A stretch of 19,377 nt of DNA from assembly GCA_019323235.1 (NCBI GenBank), contig JAHWHN010000085.1:1-19377 (forward strand), given 5' to 3'. Positions 14,126 through 19,377 of this stretch are shown one piece after another. Origin of the DNA: Candidatus Woesearchaeota archaeon. Lineage in GTDB: Archaea > Nanobdellota > Nanobdellia > Woesearchaeales > JABIAG01. Made by a program: the position numbers and the translations under genes. Each line of letters begins with the position of its first letter. Position 1 is the first letter of the stretch. The notes under the pieces are model-generated. The model was not told the origin of the DNA and searched no databases. It worked only from the letters and a program-made list of their open reading frames with translations.

Positions 14126-17011
14126 TTAAACATAATTGAATTTAATATCTTTTCCCTCCATTGATAATTGTTGAATCACATTGTTTTCATCAGGAGCATA
14201 TATTCCTGGATTATTCTTAATGTCATCTCTATTTTCTTTAAATATCCTAATTACGTCTTTTAGTTTTATTTTATTCTTTTCAATCTTTTTGATTGCTTTT
14301 TCTTGAGTGCTTTTATCATTAATTAAGTTCTTATCTTCAGTGTGAGGAAATAATATTGCATCAAGAGTATTCATCTTTGTTTCTTTTTCATGAGGTAAGA
14401 TCTTTATAGAAGGTAAACCATATTCTGAAGCAACAATAATTATTGGTTTTGGAACATTTGGGTCCAATAATTCATATAATTTTCTGCTAAATTCTGTAGA
14501 GTGACAGGCGTCAAAAATAATTATATCTCTGTCTGAATTTTCTTTTAGTTTTCTATTTTCCCAACGCTTATTAAATGCTTTTGCAAGTTGGGTTATCTTA
14601 ACTCGTATTTTTCCAAAACCAACTCCTAAAAGTTCTCCACCTATTGTCATGTCGTTAGCATTTCCATGTGTATCAAAAACTATTGTTAATTTATTTGCTT
14701 TCTCAATAGCTTTAAAAAATTCATCATGTATTTTTTGATAAGACTCATCATTATTAATTGCTTTATTTCCTTCTCTTGAAGTTAAAAAGGTAATTGAATT
14801 AAGTTCTTCATATTTTTCAAGTTTGTCTTTATTTCTCCCAAAATCGAAGTCTTTCCCACCACTTCCTGATTTATCATTTCCTGATAAATATACTGTATCT
14901 CTTTTAAAGAAAATTTCAATGTTTGAATTTCTTTCAATTTCAGAGAATGTTCTTTTCAATTCTTTTTTAACATTTTTCTTATTAATCTCTTTATTTCTTA
15001 TTGTTAAATTACGGGAAATAATGGCTCTTAATCTTAAGATGTCTTTTTCATCAACATTTTTTAATTCAATCCAATCCTTTTTAATTAGAATAGCACCATT
15101 TAATAATTTGTCTTTTGCTACTTCTTGGCTTAATTCAATTTCTTGTGGAAACTCTTTGAAGAATTTATTTGCTAATTTTATACAAAATTCATTTAATTCT
15201 TTATCTTTTTTAATAAATTCTTCAAAATCATTAGTGTTCTTAAAATTATATTCTTTATAGTTTTTTAAGATTTGATTTATGACTGAGTTATTTTTTTCAA
15301 TTAAGTAATCAAATATTTTTTGGTTTGTTTTAATTCCTTCTTCTTCTAATTTAATCATTAAATCTAGAGTTTTATCAAATCTTTTACTATTTATTATGTC
15401 TAAATTAGTTTCTTTTTTTTGATACTTAATTAAATTATTTTCATTTAGAAAAAAATAATGTTTATCTAGATTCTTTATAATGTTATTATAGGTATCTTTA
15501 TTATTTTTAAAGATTTCATAAATTATTTGATTTGAATTGAAATACTTATTAATTGCATTAACATTAGTTTCAAGATCATTATATTCTTCTGAATCTTCGC
15601 CATATCTTAATGCAAATAATATTAGACCACTTTCATTCATATCTTTTTGAATTTTGATAGTTGATTTTATATAGTTGAATCTATCTAGTAAACTGGGATT
15701 AAAAGGAATTTTCATTTCTGATAAATTTTTGTAAAGGTCCTTATCAACATCTTCAATTGTTTCAAACTTCTTTCCTTCTTTATCTAATTTAATTATGACC
15801 TGACCATCTTTACAGAAAAGTCCTTGATTAAAGACTTTATTTTGAACAATTTCTTCTAATTTTTCACTTGCTTCATTTTCTTGAACTTGTACTACTGCCG
15901 CCTTTTCGTTTTTTTGCTGAATTTGATATTGAGCTTCAGCAGACATTGCTGTCTCTCCTAAAAGTCCCCATGATGCCATTGATAATTTTAAAACATTAAC
16001 GGGTTTACTTAAGAATTTAATTCCGATAGAGAATGGGTATAGTGCATATTTAAACATGCTTTCTGAAGTTATAATTTTCATATCTATGAAATCTGTTACT
16101 TTCTTACTAATACTTTTATCAGAATTAATTTCATCAAGTGATTTGTCCATTTCCTTAATATATTTTTCAACACGTTCATCTTGTAATATATCTATTTTTT
16201 GAATATACTGATAATATTGCTTACCAAAGAAAGAATTCATAACCTTTTCATTTTGAATTTTTAATTTACTACTAATTTCTTCTTTAGCTAGGAAAATGTC
16301 ATAAGTTATTTGTTTACTATATTTTACTCTTACTATTACTCCTTCTACTAATCTTCTTAGTTTTTCTTGTACTTGTGTTAATAGTAATGAAATAGTATTA
16401 TTATTCATCTTTTCAATCAAATAATCAAAATTAGAAGAAATTTCAATTATTTTTTTATCAACAATTTCTTGTTTGTTTTCAAATCCTTTTAATTCTTGTT
16501 CAATTGATATTAGTGATTTAGTTTCATCTCTATCAGTTAAAGTTTCTCTTAAATACTTACTTAAACAAACTTTATGTATAAAATCTCTTAAATCATCAGA
16601 TAGTTGGTCTGTTTTAGAAATAATGTTTTTAAAAAATTTATTTAGCATATCTATTGTTTTATCTGATAATACTTCTTTCTGGGATTCGATGATAAATGGT
16701 TGTATTTTTTTAACATAACCTCTAATCTTGACTTTAGGTTCACGGAGATCTTTTACTAAAGAGATATTTTCATTTACAAATATTTTATTTAATTTGAAAA
16801 GAATGTCTTCAACTAATTCATTTCTTCTTTTGAACAAATCATCACAATTATTTAGTTTAAATGTTTTCAATTTTTCATCTATTTCTGAAAAAATTTTACT
16901 TAATTCATCCATTGGATTTTTAATAGAATCTAATACAATACTTGCTTCTCTATCTTCTTTTATTATCTCTGCCAATTTTTGTGAATCAATTGATTTTTGT
17001 ATGGATGCCAT
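14126..17011 (-). CDS. Large protein with shared helical N-domain, membrane segment and C-terminal caspase-fold (clan CD) cysteine peptidase
   Basis: 961 residues from ATG 17011, which follows the upstream stop by one base (TAA A ATG); a GTG at 17029 would add six residues. Residues 1-300 are helical and homologous to the 741-aa neighbour. Around 318-362 are two hydrophobic stretches ending LLGETAMSAEAQ, which resembles an internal signal peptide with an A-x-A cleavage site. The middle (390-690) is a long charged helical region with no match I know. The C-terminus holds the caspase-fold core: LTIVFDTHGN (H782), DIIIFDACHS (C836) and PIIIVASEYG, each a hydrophobic strand followed by the catalytic or next conserved turn. 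The 54-residue His-Cys spacing suits caspases, metacaspases and CHAT proteases. Target and activation are unknown. It is co-transcribed with the AbrB-PhoU gene. Confidence 0.8.
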   Translation of the reverse strand: MASIQKSIDSQKLAEIIKEDREASIVLDSIKNPMDELSKIFSEIDEKLKTFKLNNCDDLFKRRNELVEDILFKLNKIFVNENISLVKDLREPKVKIRGYVKKIQPFIIESQKEVLSDKTIDMLNKFFKNIISKTDQLSDDLRDFIHKVCLSKYLRETLTDRDETKSLISIEQELKGFENKQEIVDKKIIEISSNFDYLIEKMNNNTISLLLTQVQEKLRRLVEGVIVRVKYSKQITYDIFLAKEEISSKLKIQNEKVMNSFFGKQYYQYIQKIDILQDERVEKYIKEMDKSLDEINSDKSISKKVTDFIDMKIITSESMFKYALYPFSIGIKFLSKPVNVLKLSMASWGLLGETAMSAEAQYQIQQKNEKAAVVQVQENEASEKLEEIVQNKVFNQGLFCKDGQVIIKLDKEGKKFETIEDVDKDLYKNLSEMKIPFNPSLLDRFNYIKSTIKIQKDMNESGLILFALRYGEDSEEYNDLETNVNAINKYFNSNQIIYEIFKNNKDTYNNIIKNLDKHYFFLNENNLIKYQKKETNLDIINSKRFDKTLDLMIKLEEEGIKTNQKIFDYLIEKNNSVINQILKNYKEYNFKNTNDFEEFIKKDKELNEFCIKLANKFFKEFPQEIELSQEVAKDKLLNGAILIKKDWIELKNVDEKDILRLRAIISRNLTIRNKEINKKNVKKELKRTFSEIERNSNIEIFFKRDTVYLSGNDKSGSGGKDFDFGRNKDKLEKYEELNSITFLTSREGNKAINNDESYQKIHDEFFKAIEKANKLTIVFDTHGNANDMTIGGELLGVGFGKIRVKITQLAKAFNKRWENRKLKENSDRDIIIFDACHSTEFSRKLYELLDPNVPKPIIIVASEYGLPSIKILPHEKETKMNTLDAILFPHTEDKNLINDKSTQEKAIKKIEKNKIKLKDVIRIFKENRDDIKNNPGIYAPDENNVIQQLSMEGKDIKFNYV

Positions 17012-17012
17012 T

Positions 17013-17855
17013 TTATCTATATTTCTCACTAATTAGTGCCTCCGACATCATTTCTAAATTATTAAAACAATTTGATATGTAAACTGAAGATAAATCAGAA
17101 TCTTTGGTATTGTAGTTAATGGAATAAATTTTATTTAACTTCTCGACTTCTCCTTTTTTGAAAGCTTCAATCAAATAAAAGAAAGATTCTTTTAATTTAT
17201 TAAATAAAGTTATATTATATTTTTTATTTTTATTAGATAAGTTATCAAATAGTTCAGATAAGTTTTTTTGAAAACCCATTAAGTTAATATGGAAAGATAT
17301 TTTGTAACTATCATCTATGTGCCCATTATTATTTAAAATTCTTAAGCATAAATTGTTGAACTTAGAAATGTTATTTTGAATAATTTCTTTATCTCCTGAA
17401 CCTTTTTCAATTAAATCAAATAAATATTCAATATTCTTGAATATTTTAAAATAAATAGAATCTAATTTTTGAGATATTGGATCAATAATATTTTCAATAA
17501 CACAATTTAGTTCATTTTCACTAATTATCTCAAAACCCATTAATTCATTATTTAATATTGATTCAATTAGCAACAATTGTTCTTTATCTTTAAACCTTAT
17601 ATTTACTTTATTAAAACCATTTCTATATATTGATATAAGAGATTTATGAGTTAGGAATTCATTATATTTAGTTAAGTTTAAGTCAATTTCTTTGTTTTGT
17701 TGAGAAATAACGCCTTCATTAGATAAAATTAGTTTATTACTTTCTTCATCTATTTGTATTGGGTCTCCTTTAGCTAAATGATTACTTTTAATCCATGAGG
17801 AAGGAAGACTTATCATTAAGGTTGTTTGACCTTGTTGGACCAATTTTCTAATCAT
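17013..17855 (-). CDS. AbrB-PhoU family regulator (archaeal phosphate-uptake-regulator-like)
   Basis: 280 residues. Residues 1-46 (IRKLVQQGQTTLMISLPSSW, then LAKGDPIQI and LILS) form a SpoVT-AbrB swapped-hairpin DNA-binding domain. Residues 70-125 have the archaeal linker pattern: ISIYRNGFNKVNIRF, then LLLIESILNNELMGFEIISE. The rest is helical and PhoU-like. The family is annotated as phosphate uptake regulators, but no Pst transporter gene is in the window. It is the first gene of an operon with the caspase-fold protein (1-nt gap), so it is more likely to regulate, or act with, that system. It could bind the palindrome in its own promoter. The ATG at 17855 fits a TATA box 29 nt upstream. The PhoU helices lack an obvious full set of metal-binding E/D motifs. 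Confidence 0.8.
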   Translation of the reverse strand: MIRKLVQQGQTTLMISLPSSWIKSNHLAKGDPIQIDEESNKLILSNEGVISQQNKEIDLNLTKYNEFLTHKSLISIYRNGFNKVNIRFKDKEQLLLIESILNNELMGFEIISENELNCVIENIIDPISQKLDSIYFKIFKNIEYLFDLIEKGSGDKEIIQNNISKFNNLCLRILNNNGHIDDSYKISFHINLMGFQKNLSELFDNLSNKNKKYNITLFNKLKESFFYLIEAFKKGEVEKLNKIYSINYNTKDSDLSSVYISNCFNNLEMMSEALISEKYR

Positions 17856-17878
17856 ATTTAGTTTAAAAGGAGTTTTTG

Positions 17879-17896
17879 TTTATATATCTTTCGGTA
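17879..17896 (-). promoter_or_regulatory. BRE and TATA box of the AbrB-PhoU/caspase operon
   Basis: Read on the minus strand: ACCGAAA (BRE-like, 17889-17895), then GATATATAAA (17879-17888), centred 29 nt before ATG 17855. This is the clearest archaeal promoter of the window and implies a nearly leaderless mRNA. Confidence 0.7.
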
Positions 17897-17908
17897 GTTT
17901 ATATTGTT

Positions 17909-17920
17909 TAAACTAGTTTA
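17909..17920. promoter_or_regulatory. Perfect 12-bp palindrome, candidate operator
   Basis: TAAACTAGTTTA lies almost exactly midway between two inverted ACCGAA elements (17890-17895 and 17931-17936). Its right arm is part of a direct repeat TAGTTTATA at 17895-17903 and 17914-17922. A dimeric regulator bound here would contact both promoters; the AbrB-PhoU protein encoded next to it is the obvious candidate, by inference. Confidence 0.5.
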
Positions 17921-17930
17921 TAGAATTATA

Positions 17931-17947
17931 ACCGAATGTTTAACTTA
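17931..17947 (+). promoter_or_regulatory. BRE and TATA-like element of the 412-aa protein gene
   Basis: ACCGAA (BRE-like), then TGTTTAACTTA, mirrors the divergent promoter. The predicted transcript start near 17967 leaves a leader of about 20 nt, just enough to include the Shine-Dalgarno sequence. Confidence 0.5.
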
Positions 17948-17972
17948 TTGAGTGTATTGCCTCTATTAAAGC

Positions 17973-17980
17973 AAAGGAGG
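17973..17980 (+). promoter_or_regulatory. Strong Shine-Dalgarno sequence
   Basis: AAAGGAGG ends 5 nt before ATG 17986 and fixes that start. No other gene in the window has such a site; most appear leaderless. Confidence 0.85.
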
Positions 17981-17985
17981 ACAAA

Positions 17986-19224
17986 ATGCTTAAAGAATTA
18001 ATTGAAAAATTGTTTAAAGAACCAAAACGAAATAAAACAAGTGAAGAAATCTTAAGAAAAAGATTAGAATTATGTAAGGATGAATCAGATAGAAGAAAAT
18101 TCTTGTTAAAATTAATTAGAAATATTAACAAATTAAGTCCTTCATTAAAAAGAGCTTTAGAATTAGAATGTTCTAAAGAAACTTATACTAATTTAGAGTA
18201 TTTATTAGAAACAGATAAACCAATGTATATTCAAAATATTATTGGATATTGTTCCCCTCGTAAACAAGAAGGTTTTGTTCATTATTATGAAGATACTTCT
18301 ACACAAGAGGAGGCTTTTAAACATATGAGAAAATTTCATGAAAAGTATGGTGACGAGGAGTTTATTGATTTAGGTTTAAAGGTTAAAAGTATGTATGATG
18401 GTGATAAGAGATATACTCCGCCATGGGTTTATCAAGATAATGGTTTAAGGGATAAAGTAGATTCTCAAATAATTGAGTATGGTGGGTTTGATTTATTTGA
18501 TGACGAGTTTAAAGAATATTCTAAAGAGAATAAACAAAAAGTTGAGAGATCAATAGATTGTTTAAGAAAGTCCGGTCTTAAGCTAATAAGGTTAATTGGT
18601 GGAAAAGACCCACATAAGAAAAAAAGAGAAAGAATAAAGGATTTCTTAATTGAAAATGGTAGGGCTGCAGAATATGTAGATTTGGCTTTTAAAGATATCT
18701 TGGACCAATATATGTCTTGTAGGGGTGATAGTTTAAGTGACCAAAATTATATATTTGGAAGATTCATGGATGGTTTTAGAGATTTAAAGAAAATTTGTGA
18801 AGACAATGACATGGAAGACCAAATAGATTTTATGTTATATGCAACAACAATTGTTAAATACTGTGGTAAATCTAGGGAGCTTAATGATTATAGAGATAAT
18901 TTAATTTGTGAAGGTCAAATTGAAAAGTTATCTGAAATATATAAAAGAAGGGAAAAATTAAGTTTAGGTTATCCTCATCAACTTTATTTCCAATCTTTCA
19001 ATACTCATAAATTAGAGGATAATTTCTTTAAGGCTTATGAAGAAGGAAGTAAAGGTATTTCTGATATGACTAAATTCATTTATAATTCAGGAATTTATAT
19101 GAATGATTCAACTAAGTTTAGAAAAGAATATTTTCCAATATTTGAGAAGTATTTATCTAAAGAAGAATTAAAAGAAGCTTGTTATAATACAAATCAAATT
19201 GGTTTGTTGAAGAATATGGATTAA
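17986..19224 (+). CDS. Unknown 412-aa helical protein
   Basis: I do not recognise this protein. It is soluble and almost all helical by composition, with no signal peptide or membrane segment. It starts with a basic, charged region (LKELIEKLFKEPKRNK), then KRLELCKDESDRRKFLLKL. A Pro/aromatic patch (RYTPPWVYQDNGLRDK) lies near residues 142-157, and KDPHKKKRERIKDFLIENG sits near 206-224. Scattered cysteines are not in any metal-binding pairing I can see. The C-terminal half, with repeated short helices and aromatic turns, could be a TPR/HEAT-like solenoid, but no clear repeat period is visible. It is divergent from the AbrB-PhoU/caspase operon across a palindromic control region, so joint regulation is likely. 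Its strong Shine-Dalgarno site sets it apart from its leaderless neighbours and may mean high translation. A T-rich terminator follows. Confidence 0.7.
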   Translation: MLKELIEKLFKEPKRNKTSEEILRKRLELCKDESDRRKFLLKLIRNINKLSPSLKRALELECSKETYTNLEYLLETDKPMYIQNIIGYCSPRKQEGFVHYYEDTSTQEEAFKHMRKFHEKYGDEEFIDLGLKVKSMYDGDKRYTPPWVYQDNGLRDKVDSQIIEYGGFDLFDDEFKEYSKENKQKVERSIDCLRKSGLKLIRLIGGKDPHKKKRERIKDFLIENGRAAEYVDLAFKDILDQYMSCRGDSLSDQNYIFGRFMDGFRDLKKICEDNDMEDQIDFMLYATTIVKYCGKSRELNDYRDNLICEGQIEKLSEIYKRREKLSLGYPHQLYFQSFNTHKLEDNFFKAYEEGSKGISDMTKFIYNSGIYMNDSTKFRKEYFPIFEKYLSKEELKEACYNTNQIGLLKNMD

Positions 19225-19240
19225 TTTTTTATTTTTTTTA
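19225..19240 (+). terminator. T-rich terminator after the 412-aa protein gene
   Basis: Directly after the stop come T6, A, then T8. Intrinsic termination in archaea needs little more than such a T tract. It overlaps the last codon of the convergent partial gene. Confidence 0.5.
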
Positions 19241-19377
19241 ATTATTGAAATTCATATTTTTATAATTTTCAGAAAAATATTTTAAAACTTCATCTGCAAT
19301 TTCTTCAGGACTTCTTTTTGGATTCTCTGCCCAGATTCCTGATATGGCTCTGTCAAATTCATCTCCAAAACTACTTA
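19238..19377 (-). CDS. C-terminal fragment of an unknown protein (cut by window edge)
   Basis: On the minus strand the frame is open from the window edge to a TAA at 19240-19238. It gives 45 residues: SSFGDEFDRAISGIWAENP, then KRSPEEIADEVLKYFSENY, then KNMNFNN. The mix of acidic and aromatic residues and helix-forming stretches looks like real coding sequence, and base composition is slightly less AT-rich than the flanking spacer. It converges on the 412-aa gene with a 13-nt gap. The family cannot be told from this piece. Confidence 0.6.
   Translation of the reverse strand, partial: SSFGDEFDRAISGIWAENPKRSPEEIADEVLKYFSENYKNMNFNN

Noticed and set aside
14823..15260. Open frame of 145 codons on + inside the caspase-fold gene
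   Set aside because: It lies wholly antisense to a well-supported coding region, is rich in Ser/Phe/Leu as expected from reversed Lys/Glu/Asn codons, and has no TATA box or Shine-Dalgarno at a useful place.
16473..17036. Two open frames on + antisense to the start of the caspase-fold gene
   Set aside because: Composition mirrors the minus-strand Lys/Glu-rich helices, there is no ribosome site, and the shared N-terminal domain on the other strand explains the sequence.
17013..17855. AbrB-PhoU protein as regulator of phosphate transport
   Set aside because: No Pst or other transporter gene is in the window; the one-base link to the protease gene argues for a role there instead.
11862..19224. 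Caspase/transglutaminase-like locus as a phage-defence island
   Set aside because: No nucleotide-sensing, TIR, nuclease or cyclase domain is visible, and no integrase or repeats border it. Defence remains possible but is not supported by the sequence alone.

Overview
The window looks archaeal, most likely from a small, very AT-rich DPANN-type genome (Woesearchaeota/Pacearchaeota-like; this placement is inference). The support is threefold. There is an AbrB-PhoU regulator of the archaeal type and a compact archaeal-style GatCAB. Several genes have a TATA box about 25-32 nt upstream of the start codon with almost no leader, the pattern of leaderless archaeal transcripts. No tRNA, rRNA, CRISPR array or insertion sequence was found, and no gene-free stretch is longer than about 140 nt.

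Region 1 (1-6869) is a surface-glycan modification block. It holds a sulfotransferase cut by the left window edge, a second sulfotransferase, and an AlgI/PatA-type MBOAT O-acyltransferase, all on +. Convergent on - are a SAM methyltransferase, a membrane-anchored SGNH esterase/acyltransferase and a third sulfotransferase. A divergent GT92/GT2-like glycosyltransferase follows on +. Together they suggest sulfation, O-acylation and methylation of an exported glycan. Next come a small protein built from two 75-residue repeats and a radical SAM/SPASM enzyme, each with its own near-leaderless promoter.

Region 2 (8492-11865) is housekeeping: a tightly overlapping gatC-gatA-gatB operon for tRNA-dependent amidation of misacylated Asp-/Glu-tRNA, followed one base later by a small GNAT-like protein.

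Region 3 (11862-19224) is the unusual part. On - an AbrB-PhoU-like regulator is followed one base later by a ~960-residue protein ending in a caspase-fold (clan CD) cysteine-peptidase domain. Then comes a 741-residue protein with a possible transglutaminase-like domain and its own leaderless promoter. The two large proteins share a homologous ~300-residue helical N-terminal region, then a hydrophobic segment resembling an internal export signal, then different putative cysteine-enzyme domains. Divergent from this block is a 412-residue protein of unknown function, the only gene here with a strong Shine-Dalgarno sequence. The two divergent promoters are mirror images with a perfect 12-bp palindrome between them. 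I read this as one regulated system, possibly a membrane-tethered protease pair controlled by the AbrB-PhoU protein. The gene layout and motifs are visible; the function is inference. A partial gene on - enters from the right edge.
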